Of a DNA stretch of 64,000 bases, positions 40,601-55,400 are shown one piece after another; the first letter of the stretch is position 1; the number at the start of each line of letters is the position of its first letter. The translations under genes were made by a program, and so were the position numbers. Below the pieces are notes generated by a model, which saw only the letters and a program-made list of their open reading frames with translations, was not told where the DNA came from and did not search any database. The DNA comes from Amia ocellicauda (lineage: Eukaryota > Chordata > Actinopteri > Amiiformes > Amiidae). The stretch lies in NCBI RefSeq assembly GCF_036373705.1, contig NC_089869.1, positions 14,705,676 through 14,769,675 of the forward strand, read 5' to 3'.

Positions 40601-43088
40601 TTGCAATTGATGTGATTGTGGAGCATCTAGGCTCTCTCAAGTTTCCATTACGAAATTTAAAATTGTTCTGCTGATGGTAGTGATTAAATAAACTAAATTA
40701 AAACTAAGATCTCATAATCCTCAGCCACTTGTTGTGATCATATGTTTTGCTGATTTTTCCAAAACATTATCAGCTGCCAACAGCTGGAAAAGTAATTCCT
40801 TGTAATGACATAGTTGTAGCTATATAATACAATGTATTAGACACATCTATGGATAAATACACATTTATAATACTGTAATTAATTAATAATACACATAAAC
40901 ATGTATTATAAATGTGCATACACACAACTCTATATATACAAAAAAATACACAGAGAAAATATACAAACACATTTCAAATATACACATATTATCTGTGTGC
41001 CAGTGGAAAGCTTTCTTTAAAATTTGCACTATACCATTTCCCAAGACTAAATGCAAAACCAGATATTTAATGATACACTTTTACTGGTGAAACAGCTAGC
41101 TTATTAAAGCCTTTTTCATTAGTTTGCAAGTTCACTAGCCCACTAATGTTGCCATTTTAAAAATATATATTTTTTACAGGTTTGAAAATAGGATATAAAA
41201 TAAACGTAGTGATGATAAGAATGATAGGATGACCCACACTGAAAATTAAACACAACCACACAAAGCACATTGTCTTTTGTAAACACTACAAGAAGACAAA
41301 GATGCTGCCAAGATTTCAGAATAAACAATGAAGCTGTGAAACATTGTTCAATATGGTACTGTTTAACAGCTTCTGAAGTGGAATGCTGCATTTGAACATC
41401 AAAATGAGCACAGTTATGCATAGTTTTGTAAAATAACAAGTTAAATTGAAACATCTTGGCCTTATTCAAAAACAACCATAGCAGAAATATTCCATAAATT
41501 GCTTCTCTTCCTTTTCGTATGTTCTCCAGACTCCTCACATTATAAAATTATTTTATAGCCCCCTCATGCCCAGTACATTTTTTCCCACAAACCTTCACTC
41601 TGGATGGTGAATGTCACGTGTGCAGTCACCACAGGTCAGAAAGACTGAGCAGATAGAGTCATTATTTTCTTAACACTCGCACCAGCTGGCATTCTCAGTC
41701 TTTGAATGAAGAAGCCTTTGTGAACTCCCAGAGACCCGCTGGGCACATTGAAAACACACCCATGGGGTGAGGAGCTGGGAAAATGAAGGCCTCTGTAAAA
41801 ACAGAGAAGCAGGAGTTGTTGCCAGCATACAGGAGCAACACTCAGTTTTGTCAGGATTTTATCCCAACGACGGCCCAAAGGAACAATTGGGCTCACTATG
41901 CTAATGTTGGGCTCTCGAGGTTGTTGTCGGCTCTCCCGATGAGTGGGAGGACCAGCAGTGAAGCGGGGGTGCTAAGTAAACCAAATGAAAGAAGATACAC
42001 CCGCTTAAATTTGAAATTTCACAGACGTATGAACATGGAGCTCTACATCTCGTAGCAAAGCAAATAAATGGAAGAAAATGCACAAGTGTTTTACTTAAAG
42101 ACAAAATAAAGAGCATAATAATTTCAACACTGATGGCCTGAACTACAACTAAAAGCTAATCAATCAGCACATCCATTCCAATGCTTTTCTGTGTACCACT
42201 TCTGGGGGGAAAAACATCCAGAATAGTTACACAGAAAGATGTATTAATAATGCTTTGACAAAGGTGTGATTTTTATGATATCTTAATGGTGTAACTCTTT
42301 TGCAGAATTACTCATATTCAGATGCCAAAGAAACAACAAGTGGCACAAACAACACATTCCTAGAAGAGAAGTAATATACTTGGCACAAATCAGGTCTCCT
42401 CCTATCCACGCTGTCTGGATTTTCATTGTATTGTTCCAAACATCCTGCTGCTTTTTTAATACATTTCTGTCATATCTTAAGCACTATTATATATTGCAAG
42501 TGTGTGGAGAAACTTCTTACCTTTCAGTAAGTTATAAACTTTCCTTTCTTGAAGTCATTAAGCATGTCTAAAAAAAACAAAAATACATTTTACACTAGGG
42601 AATAGTTTTTACCACAATTCAGAATTAAAGGGCAAGATTGCTTATGCTCATTAAAATTCAATTCCTGGTGAAATTTCCATGCTATATTAGCCCTCAGCCC
42701 TCTACCTGGTAAACAAACTTCTAAAGATCCAGTGATCTAAATGACTGGAAAAACCATTTAATGTCACAGGGGAGTTACAGTCTGGTACAACAGGTACTGT
42801 GCTGCTTTAACAAAAATAAATCAGCTGGAAATTGGAGATAAAATCATCGCCGAGCAGAACCAGGCTTCCAAGGAACTTAGTAAATAATATGTAAACGTTC
42901 AATATGTATGTCTATTATGTAAGATTTTCAGCTGGTGTTCTAATATTCATGACTACGAATCAGAATTCTGCTCTCCTTTTAAAACACTTGGAACATGGTA
43001 AGTGAAGACAATATGGTGAGGTAACAAAATAGAAGTGTGTAATGGAGAGATGTTGTGGTGTTTTAATATTGAATTGCTAACCTGTCCA

Positions 43089-43089
<1 letters not shown>
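34600..43089. other. Gene-poor interval, second part
   Basis: No exon is supported. A short GA-rich run lies near 34.91 kb and an inverted repeat at 40860-40916. Two stretches, about 38.08-38.46 kb and 41.56-41.96 kb, have balanced composition and look like constrained noncoding DNA. The rest is AT-rich unique sequence. Confidence 0.5.
40860..40916. repeat. 14-bp inverted repeat with 29-base loop
   Basis: CACATTTATAATAC at 40860-40873 is matched by its reverse complement at 40903-40916. No transposon coding sequence or target duplication is evident. Confidence 0.75.

Positions 43090-43180
<91 letters not shown>
43090..43180. repeat. (TA)n microsatellite, about 90 bp
   Basis: About 45 uninterrupted TA units, the longest pure TA array in the window. 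The minus-strand tyrosine-isoleucine frame over it is an artefact. Confidence 0.97.
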
Positions 43181-43185
<5 letters not shown>

Positions 43186-46069
43186 TACTTACATGAGTTA
43201 CAGTACTTGAAAAGTTCCTTGCCTTGCCTACAGTGTGTGTAAAGTTGGTTACCCAATATATATAAATCTCTGCTAACCAGGTCAGCACAATATGTACAGT
43301 GCCTTTAATATGTGTAAGATATGTGTAGTGTCTTGTTATCTATATGTCAAAGTGGCATTGCATGTCTATATAGGAGTTTAGAGCAAGTGATACCCCATTG
43401 GCTGATCATGACACAAAAATAACTTTCCCAACCAATCACAATGCAGAGTTTCATAGCCAACTGAATTAGCCAACAATTAGGAATGATCAACATGTGTATG
43501 TACTTGCATCTGAATGGAGGTCAGATGGTTTGGAGTAGGTGGAATATGGAATACCTATATATGCTTGTTATGCTTGATGCTTCCACAGTCCATTCAGCAT
43601 TTTCTCTTGGAGTCTAACCCTCTATATATACATACATCACTGCACTGTAAATATGCATTTGATTCCCCTGACTATATGAATAATTACAGATGGCTTTAAA
43701 GTGTTACATTCTTGTCCAAACAGGAGTAAATAGGACTGCCCTGACAGAGTTACAGCTGGATCACCCTGTATGGAAACAGACGGTGTTTCCCAGCTTGGTG
43801 GTTCACCACACGTCAAACAGGGGCTGGATATTACCAGGAGCTTACATCAATAGGGCTTTTCTCCCAGGTAAAGTGCAACCCCCTGTCACAGACCAGCAAA
43901 CCTTCCAGGGCCACAAGCTGAGTTGATTTTGGACAAGGGCAGTATTTTTACACCTTTCATATTAACCTTACTGACTCCCGTCACTTTGCTGCTCTACCGT
44001 CATGGGAAATGTTTTGACGTTATTTTGTGTTTTTTCTTTTTATTCAAGATAAAATCCTGTGTTCTTTAATATCCAGATTTTTTTTTTGTAAAATGCAATG
44101 CTAGATATGGATATTTAAAGTCTAGATGCAATTAATGCTCAGGCTCTTTGATTATTATTATTATTTTAAACAATCGCGTTGTTAATACTGTTAGTGAAAT
44201 ACACTTAAATGCATTGTAGGGTCCTTTAGTTGACAGAATAATAATTCAAGTAATTTCTATTCAATTGTCATATTGAAAAGGAAATGTATTAAATGAATAT
44301 ATAATTGAATTGAAATGTCATTCTTTCACATTGGATGTGCTCAGTTATACTCACTCACTTTTTTCTTTTGATGTAGCCGTGGAGAAGTGGGCAAAAGGAG
44401 ATCTTGTTAAGATCCGATTTGCCTGCTTTTTAAGCTCTCAAACTCTTATATTACACTTTAGTGCCAAGGTTTCCAGCTACATTAAAGTCTTTACAGCATA
44501 TAGTTTTAATGCAGTTGCTATACCTTTGACAGGGCGGACCTTGAACTATTAATAGCCGGCTTTAATTTTGTCTCAGGAGAAACAAACTCTGTAAAACGAC
44601 TGAGGGTTTACTTAAATCTCTAGCAAACATGCACTTGAATATTTTAGATTAGTCATGCTTTAGAGGAAATAATGTCATTTTCTAGGCAACAATACCTTGA
44701 GTTTTACTGCATACGGGGAAATTCCATTCAGATCAAGTAAAAGGGTGAATATTCAAGAGTGAGTTACTGCTGAAATGGTTAACACAATGTTTTTGACACT
44801 ATATCTCTGAACAATTTGTTTTGATAACACTGAGAAAAACTGTGGGTGACGATACATCTCCCAAAATAGAAACACAGACACAGATTAGTTATATTTCCAT
44901 TCTTGGATCTTATCATATCAAAAATAGTAGCTTGTTTTTGAATAACTTACAAATATATAAAATAGCCAGACGTCCTTCAAAATGTCTTGTGCAGGAGATA
45001 GGTATCACTTTTGCCCTCCAACAGCACGTCATCCACAAGTACAATGAAAATAACTTTGCAAAATATATTCCAAAGGGAGAGACAGAGTTATTCTTAGATT
45101 TACATCATCACTCAAAACTGAGCTGCAAAACAGGAAAAAAACTAAAACAAATATGCACATAATTATGTAAATATATCGTTAAATAACCCTTGCTGCTATA
45201 TCCCAGTAGTTGTACGCTGTTTATTTTATCATTCAAAATTGGTGGTGTTCATGTGTAATGTGATTTCTTAGTTGAATCCTGTTTGTCAAAGACAGAAGAA
45301 GTGATAATCTAGACCCTAATCTTGCAAAACAATTAGAAAGAGTTTTTAAAGTTTGTGACTTGGTTTATATTTGCACCCCAGTGGTATGTATTTTAATGGG
45401 TTGAGCTTGCACAGTATATGTTTATGGCCTTTAAAATGACCGCCCATGCTTTTTAGATGAAGAAATGTAGCTCAGATAACAGAAGGCCTCCACAATGCCA
45501 GGGCTCTCCAGCTGTGCTATACATGAGAGTAAATTGCTAATGGTCTCAAAGCATAAATACCATTCTATACGTAATTAGTCACACTTACCAGTGAAGGGTT
45601 GGGCTCTTATGTGCTGGGTTGGTAAAGCTAAAGCTAATGTTACAAACAATGCATGTCACAAAGCTTTATCATTAGCAACTCTCTAAAGCATTAAGCAGTT
45701 GTTTGTGTACAAAGGACAGCAAAATGGTGCTATTGCTTCTTTAGAATATAAACATGTAGAATATGAGGCACTAGTTTGTCCTAGAAAAAGAACAACTGAT
45801 GGTTTGGGGAATCTGCAAGGAGGCAAGTGTTTTCATACATTACTAAAGAAGACTATGGAAATGTTGTTTTTCTCGAAGTCTCCATTTTAAAAACACAGAG
45901 GCTTGGAGGTCAGTCACATAATCAATCACAAAATCTACTGGACGTAAATGGAGTAGATAGTATTGTTAATATTGCTAGTACACAATAGTATGCCGAGGAT
46001 TACTTCAAGCACTTTTTGAAAGTTACAAAATGCCTTAATTGATACATAATTCCAAGTGTATGTATCTGA

Positions 46070-46109
46070 AAAAATATATTTTATATTTTTATATATAAAA
46101 TATATTTTA
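46070..46109. repeat. AT-only hairpin
   Basis: AAAATATATTTTATA at 46071-46085 pairs exactly with its reverse complement at 46094-46108 across an 8-base loop. A TAAA array follows immediately. Confidence 0.85.
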
Positions 46110-46145
<36 letters not shown>

Positions 46146-46149
46146 ATAG
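46110..46149. repeat. (TAAA)n microsatellite
   Basis: About nine TAAA/AAAT units, directly abutting the AT hairpin on its right side. Confidence 0.93.
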
Positions 46150-48567
46150 ATTAGTTTCTAGAAATGTTTGGGGAATTGAATTGTAAATTAAAGCTAATTG
46201 AAAAACCTGAGCTGAAATGCTGGATAATTTTCCTCAATAGCAGTATTTCAAAAGCTTGCTGAAGTTCAGTCACCACTGCCGCATCTACAGACCACAATTC
46301 TGCTTCTATAATGATTCTCAAATGTGTTGCCTGTAACTTAGGGCTGCAGTTGTCTGTGGTGGCTGGACAGCAGGATTGATCCAGGAACCGTTTGAGTGCT
46401 TTGTGTGAAAGCAAGATGACCTTAAAATGACACTTGACAGATTCTTGCTCATTAAGAAGCATCTGCCATGACCCCATGTAGGAAACAAGCATGTTTTATG
46501 TTTGAGTTATTCATTAATTTGGTTGTACAGGTTTACGGCAGCAGTGGAATCTCCTATTGTATTGTTATACTTCAGAACAATCAAAATGTATAGTGCATCT
46601 CACCCTGTTGTGCTTCAAAAAGCATTTTGTTTAAATATTAGAAAGTAATATTTCACATTTTTATTTCAAACTGTGATACTGAAGCTTTTAGGAGTTGGAG
46701 ACAAAAAAACATATTTTTAGTATAAATAATACAACAAATTATATGCATGTAGAAATGAGGAACATTTTGAGATAATATCCAGGTAGCCAGATGCAGAGCA
46801 CAATACATTAAAGGAAGTAAAATTGGCTTGATTAATTTAATATGAAATATTACCCCTCATTTTAGTGGGGGCAGCATTAGGATGGGGAGGTTTTTTTTTT
46901 TTTATATGAAGGTGTCATACAAATAATAATTTAAAATGTCACAAAAATAGATGGTATCTTTCAATATAAAGAATACATTCATACATTTTTCCATAAAATA
47001 ATAGCAGATGGCTCCGAAAACACCTCTTTAGGCTATATTCATATCCCTAGTAACTGAGCAGCTGTCATCATTCATAGAAGGGAAACATAATATTTTAATT
47101 TTGTTTACAATTTGTGAACTTCACACATAGAACAAAGACATTAGATGAGATATTGTTATACTACATCAATCATGGCTTTGAACTCAAAGTAATCAGACAA
47201 AGCCGCGACCTATAAAAGCTAAGCAGGGAGCTTTAATTTACTCCTCGCTTCCACAACAACTCGATGTCGTTTAAAAACTATGGCTCTCCATTGCATTTCT
47301 TTGCTAAGGTAGAGGTTTGCTATGGTTTGCATACATCTAAATTTGCACTTGGAACTGTACCATTCGGTCAAAACCATCAGTTATCTTGTTCCCCACTTCC
47401 TGGCAAATATTTTGTACATTTTTTCAATTTAGAAAACAAAATAATTGTATTTTCTTCTCCAAGGCAGAACTGTGACAAATTGTCTGAAGTGTGCTGTGCG
47501 TACGGGACATCTTAAGACATTCAAACCACTTTAAAGGAAAGGTCCAGCTGATCTGAAAAGGAGGGGGCCGTTTCAAAGGCGCGTCTGAACTGACAGGGGC
47601 TACACAAACGCTAGCTGTATGTTTAAGAAAACACTGTTTTTTTTTTCTTTGCTCAGAAAGCTTGGAAAATATAACATCTTGGCTGATGATGTAGAGGAAT
47701 CCATATGGAAAAACAGTTTCCTTCACCATCTTTTCTTTACACTGAAGTAAAATAAGTTGTACCATGTATGTATTATGTAGTATGTATGTATTAAACATAT
47801 TCATACAAAGAAATGATTCAGAACCCCCCCCCCAAAAAAAAAAAAAGTGAACACATTTGTGTATATGTACACAGGAAGTTATCAGTTATGTAAGTCTTTC
47901 CTGTCTTTGTAATATATTCTTTACGCTAAGGTAAAAAAAAAAGCTTAGCTAATGAATGGTATTTGTTTGTGATATCCTAGAATATGAGCTATCACATATC
48001 AAACTGTAAAGTAATGGATTGAGGGGACAGGTCTGCCTATTGGATTCACCGAATGACAAATTAGCTTTATCTGTAACTTTAGCTTATTTCACTGTATCTT
48101 TTACCCCGCTTGTGGTAGTGATGAAAAAGCTCACATTTCGTATTGTTTCTTTTAACAGCTCTTGAATAAAAGAGTCCAATTACCTAAGATCCAAACACAT
48201 CACAGTGCTGTCTGTGTGAGACTTTGTCAGTTATTAATGATGAGGTGACAGCAGTGGCAATACTGTGAAATATATGTCATGTTCTTCTTTTTCACCTTAA
48301 AAGAATTAGTCAAAACACAGGCTGGCACATTTCAGTGTGCAGTTGATGCTATAGAATCATACCAGGCCTACCAATCAAACATGATAAGTATAATTTCATG
48401 TGAATGTAACTCAACAGCTTGTTAGATATGTGAGAGAGAAACATGGAGACTATTGCCAAGTTATGTGGAATTTTTTTCACACAGTCAACTTCATGGGATT
48501 TCACTTTAGGTAAAACCTTTCTGAGAAAATCAGGGATTTGTAAAGAGATTTATTGAAAACAAAAGTG

Positions 48568-48615
<48 letters not shown>
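48568..48615. repeat. (CTTT)n microsatellite
   Basis: About twelve uninterrupted CTTT units, a polypyrimidine tract. Confidence 0.95.
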
Positions 48616-49435
48616 ACGCTGAAATGAATGCCGGTTTAGTTCAGGTGAGGTTAAAAGTGAGGAAAGGGACTGATTTTACTTGATTGCAAATTACAAGAGG
48701 TAGAAGAGTATTTAAATAATATTAAAACGTTTAATGTACTGGTACTACTTCAGCTGATGCAGTTTTGAAGCTATAACCCCTTCTGTATCTCTCTGTACTG
48801 TCAACACTGTACTAGAATGTATGCATAAAGATGGAAGATGAGACTGGCCTCAAAATCCCAGAAAACAAGTAACAAGTAAACTAGAAATCAAGGGTGATTT
48901 AGTCCGAGTATCCTTTATAAAAACAACAAGAAATAGAAGCTTAAAATCTGAGGTGCTTTGAAAAAAATAGACCACCACAGATGTCTGAACAGACTGAACT
49001 GATCTTAACTTTTAATGGAAAGACAATAATAAAGGAATTGTCAAAGGAATACATTTGAAAACACAGAATATGTATTACCATGGACCAGATTAGGTAAGGC
49101 TCTGTTAGCACTACATTTTATGGAATTGCTTTGAAATCTCCTAAGGACCTGATTTGTTAATGACAGTGGGTGAGAACCCATGAATGTGTCACAAATGTAG
49201 CCCTAAGTACTAAAATGACACGTTGTGACAAGCAGGATCTGCACTAGAGATTTCCAAACATTATCCACCCTTGACTGGCTTCACAGAGGATTTGTAAAAG
49301 CAAGTACGAATACACTACTGCGTTATCAAATAAGACCAGAGCGCAGACAGTGCCGTGCTTAAATAGAGATATTGGGTTGTGGGATTCACAGTATTGTTTT
49401 TAATATTTTAATTCAAATTTGTCCATTGATAAGGA

Positions 49436-49474
<39 letters not shown>

Positions 49475-52400
49475 CATGGCCAGTCCCTTATTTCAAAGTG
49501 AGAGGTTATTAGCTCATCTTTACCATCAGCTGTCAGTTTTCCCTCTCTACCAGTGTGCAGGTTGTGTGGAGAGCAAAGAAAGCACACCGATCAGGGTGTT
49601 AGGATACTCTTCGCATAGCCTCAAGCAGGTAGAGGGAAATCTTCTGTACTTGCCATTGACAATCTGAAAACCTGTTATTTAATATGTTATCTAACAGCTG
49701 CCGTGTCCTTATGAGGAGAAACGCTAAACAAAAAGACTTGCAAAAGAAAAAAGGCCAAAGGCTTATTTGCGCCATCTACTGGGGAGAGAAACCTCTTTTC
49801 ATGAGTACATCAGGGCATAGTGTGAGATCATTGTAGTGTCCATTACCATGCCTTAAGTCACTCGCAAGTACAGAATACTTGGCTGTAAAATATAACTAAT
49901 GCCAACAGAATATGCACATAATTTAGCTTCTCTTCTTGCAATCCTTTGTGTGCTAGAATATATCTCTTATATTTTGTCTGTAAGCCCTTCATGCATGTAC
50001 TACTTTTGTAACATTTCTGTCTGTCTGCTAGGCTTTTAAAACTTTAGCCCTGCCCTGGGGAGGCTTGCATGACCCTGAACATTACCTCTCTCAGGGGCAG
50101 AAACTAAGGGGGTGCAGCAAGATCCGTGGGGCATCTCAGCAGCACACAGATTCTAATATTACAAGTACTATGTTTAAATGTTAAATGTTTACATATTTAA
50201 ACATTCACTGATCTAATAAAAGCACAAGTTATCTAATCAAGGCTTGGTAATTCCCTGTAAAATGTGGACGATTACCTCCCACAACAAACAGGAGTCTGTA
50301 GTTCATGTACTGTGGGGAAGTTGCCAATGTGTATGAAAATGCAATTAATCTCCCTCCATACAAACAGACACTCTATTGTATTAAGCTCGCTTCTGCTGAA
50401 GGTTAATTGATAAGCAGTGTTGCATTAGGGCTTCGTCCGTTGCAGCTGTACTGTATGTCCTGTACTCGCCCAGTGTTGTCTGACCTTTAGCGTCATCCCT
50501 CCCTAATTAAACTACTTTTTTCTGAAACTTCCTCTCTGTTAAACGAGTGCCATCAATATCCAAACATAAGCACAGATCTCCCAAATTAGCCTGCTGTCAG
50601 GCAGAGCTGTCCAATCTGGCAGAGTGCTCTGAGGTCCTCGTTACACAAACATCCTTAATCTCTTGATGTGTTAGGATGTGAGGTTAGCGATAAAGCTGCA
50701 TCCTACCGCTTGCAGATGCCCTAAGAATGCTTTTACCATAACAATTTTAACAAGACACCTCTCTTATGTTTATAAAGCAAATATCCCCAAAGAATCCAAC
50801 AATCTTCAGACTACCGTTTATTTTATTAATTGTAATATGTTGTACTTCTTTTTTCACCCCTCTCCCCCACCATTTATGTAATATTTACATAGCTTTGATG
50901 ATAAAAACATAATTAGTACATTATTAATTTAATTAGATAATGCATTAATTAATTAATTAGTAAAATAATTGGCACTAAATTAAAGGTATATGCATTGCTG
51001 ACACCTGGTGGGAATTTTCCACATTACAGTGATCTCGGAAATGAAAGGTGACTCGTACCTAAGTATACCTGACTCTTTTCTTAACTTTCTCTTTTTTCAC
51101 CTCAGAAAATATGTCACTATTTGTTCAGTTTTATATCATAATAATTCAGAAGTTAAGCTCCCAATCATTACATTGTGATCTTAATAGTAAACACATTTAC
51201 AGGAACTCATTTCCAAAATCTGGGTAATTTATACAAGACAAGCGTTCATTTAAATGATTCCATACTGGCAACACTAAACTCTTTTCATTACAGCAGCTTG
51301 ATACGAAATGCTGTGCTCGGTATTATTTTCTCACTGGTTCCAGTTTCAGTCTACAGAAGTGAACTTGTCACTTGTCACTATGATGATAAATGACCTATGG
51401 CAGCACCCATCTGATAAAGTTACTCACTTTCCACTATGACAGAGTGTGTTAGGGGTAATTTAAAATCCTGCGATATTGGAACACTCAATAATTCAGCTTT
51501 TCCTTTCATTAATGACAGCCGTGATAGTGAAAAAGTGAGCGGCCGTCCCGGTTTGACGTTATCGTTGTGACAGTGACCTAGTTCTGTGTCTTCTTTTATC
51601 AAATGTCAAATAAATTACATAGTCCTGCAAAGAAATGTGTGTGGTCATTGCTGTTAAACCAGATGCCTGCCCTGTATGTGCAGCGATTCAGTATCTTGTG
51701 TAGTAAGCAAAACAATGATAAAAAAAAAACATGCACACCAACAAACAACAAAATAGGGGAAAAAAGGCAAATTATCTCACTCGTCATTAGGTTGTGACGG
51801 GTGGTAGAGTGATTAGGTTCTTACAACTCATCAGTATCTCATCAGACCAGACAAGATTATCTCAGGAAGTACATTTACAAGACTTTTTCAAGATCAATAT
51901 TTTAATCCTATGCTACTTCTTCAGTAAAATTGTTGTGTTTTGCTCAGTGTCAGGTTTAAGCCTAAATGTCTAAACTAATCTGCATGTGGGTTCGCTGGTA
52001 TGAATCTAAACTATCCACCACATCCCTACAAGGACTTAAATTCAATGTATTTGTTTTAAAGGGGGTATTAGAAAAAGGAAATAAGCACACCATCTACACA
52101 ATGCAATCAGAATTGGAGAAACACTCTCACATCTCTATTATTCCCATTTTATATAATCATTTAATGTGTATAGGCGACTCTGCAGAGCTGTAAACCAACT
52201 TTAAGGCTCCGACTGAGAGCAAGAAGCCTGAAAGTGTTAATATGTAAAGTGGTATTACGGTCACAATTAATCTCCCACCATCAAATCCTGACTCCAATTA
52301 TCAAGGCCAGCCTTGACAATGTATGGTAAATTTAATTGTGAGCCCTGCGTTCAGCTCCGATTCTGCTCTGAAAAGCCATCAGTTTGAATGTCTCATCCCT

Positions 52401-55400
52401 AATCAGCCACAGAATGGAGAAGGTAAAAAAGCAGGCCTCTAGCACTAAGTTAACAGTTAATCTGTTGTGAACAAGTGACCCGAATTAGAGGCCTCATCAG
52501 ATTTGTCTCCTGAAGCCCAACCCTGCTGCCTATCAAAGTCATATGTTAATCTAGAAACCGTAATTTGTACTTACATTAATGAATACAAATGGCTCCCAAG
52601 GCTCCTCATGCTCGGTGTAATAAATTATTATCTCTCCTAACAATCACATTTCTTATCATTTTTCAATTACCTGTTTCTACTGAGTTGTTCAAGGATAGCC
52701 CTGTTTGATGAAGACAAATGATCTTCCTCGGAAAAGCTGAGGGTCTGAAAATCGGCTTAATAGTTTTCTAATTTAGGAGCATCTTAAATGATAAACTTAT
52801 TTCTTTCTCTTTTTTATTTAAAGGACGGCAGTAAAGTTACATAATTGAAAGCAGGTGCTTAGAATACATTGGACTAAATTTCCCATTTATTAGGGAAGTT
52901 AAATGTGTAGGAAGCTGATCTTGCTGTCACTTAAATTAATTCCTTCATTTCTCAGTTTTAATTGTCTTTATACATTTTCAAAGCGTTTTTTCCACATCTT
53001 ATTATAATGTTGTTTAATCAGAACAATGTCAGAAAAATATTATATTGCTGGATTTTTGTAATGTTGAAATAGCTGAATAATTTAAAATACAACTGTTTTA
53101 TTTATTATCAACTTAGTCCATTACTGTTTTTGCAGATAATAAATCCCCAGAATACATCTTTTAAGTTATTAAAAGGTTGCATTTTTCATTTTAAAACAGA
53201 AAAGTTGATGTTTATTGTCATTCATCATATTTATATAATTATTTGATAAGAGTTCTCTGTAGTTATTTTTTTTATACTCTCCTTACGTTACGACAATATT
53301 TATGGTTATACAAATGTATAGATCTGACAACTAAATTATTTTATTGAAGAATCTTACAATATAATTGACTGTCTAAGCCCCAATCTCTCCTCCAGCCAAA
53401 TGCATAATTAACACATGGCACTTAAAGCAGTCTAGTGTACAGGGCTGACTTGTCCCTCACAGTAACTGCTAACAAGAGCAAAATGAAAGGCTGATTTTCT
53501 CAAGCTGTTTCCATTTATACATTAATATTTATTGACTATGGGGGGGGGAAAAACTGTTTTCAATTAAACAATCTGGATTAAAATTAGCTTGTGAAAGAAT
53601 ACACAAACAAAACAAGTTTTAACTGTTACAGATAATTAAAGATATATTTATACTACAGTCATGCTCTGGTTTATTTATGTATTTCTCTTTAAGATAATAA
53701 TGTATTGCAATATTGAATTCACTGTTGTCAGCAGCACTGTTACCTATGTCAAGGATAACAATATTTCCTAGCCTACAGTACCATCTAAAGCCAAGACAGA
53801 AATCTGGAATGAGTACTATTGAACGGTAAAAGATAAAACGCAGCCACAGATAGAACCATTATTAAAGATATTATTAATTTCCTGAAGCTCTTTCCTTTCA
53901 CACGTTGTTTCTTTATATATTTAATTTGGTGATTTGTTCATAATGTGACTTGCTATGTTTTCAGATCACAAGTCTGGTTTAGCTTTTCTAGATGTCACGC
54001 TTGATGACATTAACAAGGCCTGGTGACAGCTCAGTGTGTTCCTGACAGACTTCTGTTGGTGGTCAACACAACATGCCTGAAATGTGTGATGTGCAATAAA
54101 CCAGAAGCCACTTTCACAAAAGGCAACGCTGAGTTCCAAGAATTGTAACCCTGAGAGCAACCTAACCAATAATTAACTCTTATTATTAGTCAGAGGACAG
54201 TGTGAAAGCAAAGTCTTCTGTGGACTTAACATTTAAATCACTGTGCCTATACATTTATATGCATTTAAAATAAATACAAATCAATCTTGCTGGTTTTTGT
54301 AATCCTTCTTATGATTAATGTTACAGTTAATAATGCAATACAGTGTTTTTGGCAAAGGAAGCACGCTTATAAGATTCACAAAAAAATATACGTAATGATA
54401 TTAGGTAGCATTGTATTTTTATCTTACAGTAGTAGCAAACCACTTTCTTATAAACCAAAGATTTAAATATATTGGCATATTTTTGAAGCCCGTTCTATTC
54501 AGAAACCTTGAAAATACCTTGATAAATGCATGTTGCCTATTGTCTTAATATATTGTTGTAATGATGAATACCTTCAATTTTATTTGTTTTTGTTTTCAAT
54601 AACATTGCTGTTGAAATCAAGAAGATTGTGTTTTACCTTCATTTCAACAGCAGTGGTGTGTTAAACATTAAAGAATATTGACTTGGCTTCTTTCAGTCAA
54701 GTGATTGCATGTGCTGGCAGCCAACTCCTGACTGGCTACATTTCTTGTTAGTATCAATTAGGGCAAGACATACTGCCAAGAACTGTCAATCACTGGAAAG
54801 GTTTGGGCAGCCATTATAGGGTGAGTGGCTTTATGAGTGTGTTCCCAAAATGCACCTCCACTTTGCCAGCTTATAAGAACAAAATATACATGACAAAACA
54901 AGCATGTGGTTTCCTACTAATGACAGTTATCAGGATTACCCAGGATGCTGTGGGTGCTGGAGTGGTTCTGATGTGTATTCACAATAGGGATGTCATATTA
55001 ATTGAAATCCAGCAGCAATCTGCCAACACTAATATGTAATATAAATAAATAAAAGGAAAACATTACATTTTACAAGAGTGGTTAAGTACGTTTAGCTGAT
55101 AATATTACCAGTACCAAGAAATACATATTTAATATTTTTCATGCAACAACAAGCAAGACATTTGTCTGAAAACAAATCAATGGGCTTTCTCTGGGCTTTA
55201 GCACTACTGAGGTCTATGTCTGGAAAATATAAGACTCAGCAGGTGTACATACACCAAGCCACTACATATCAGCCATAAATCAATCAACTTTACAATTAGT
55301 TTACCTCATAAAGTGAGAGTTTTAATCCACTTATTATCCATATTGCTCTTTTGGATTTTGTTTTCTTTAGGTGTGCTATTTAATTCTTGCTTAAGACTTG

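Larger units (their letters stand above)
43181..48567. other. Gene-poor interval, third part
   Basis: No exon is supported. It contains a hairpin and TAAA array near 46.1 kb. Stretches at about 43.7-43.9 and 45.4-45.7 kb have less biased composition. Open frames here, such as 43690-43926 and 44821-45162, lack splice support or a recognisable family. Confidence 0.5.
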
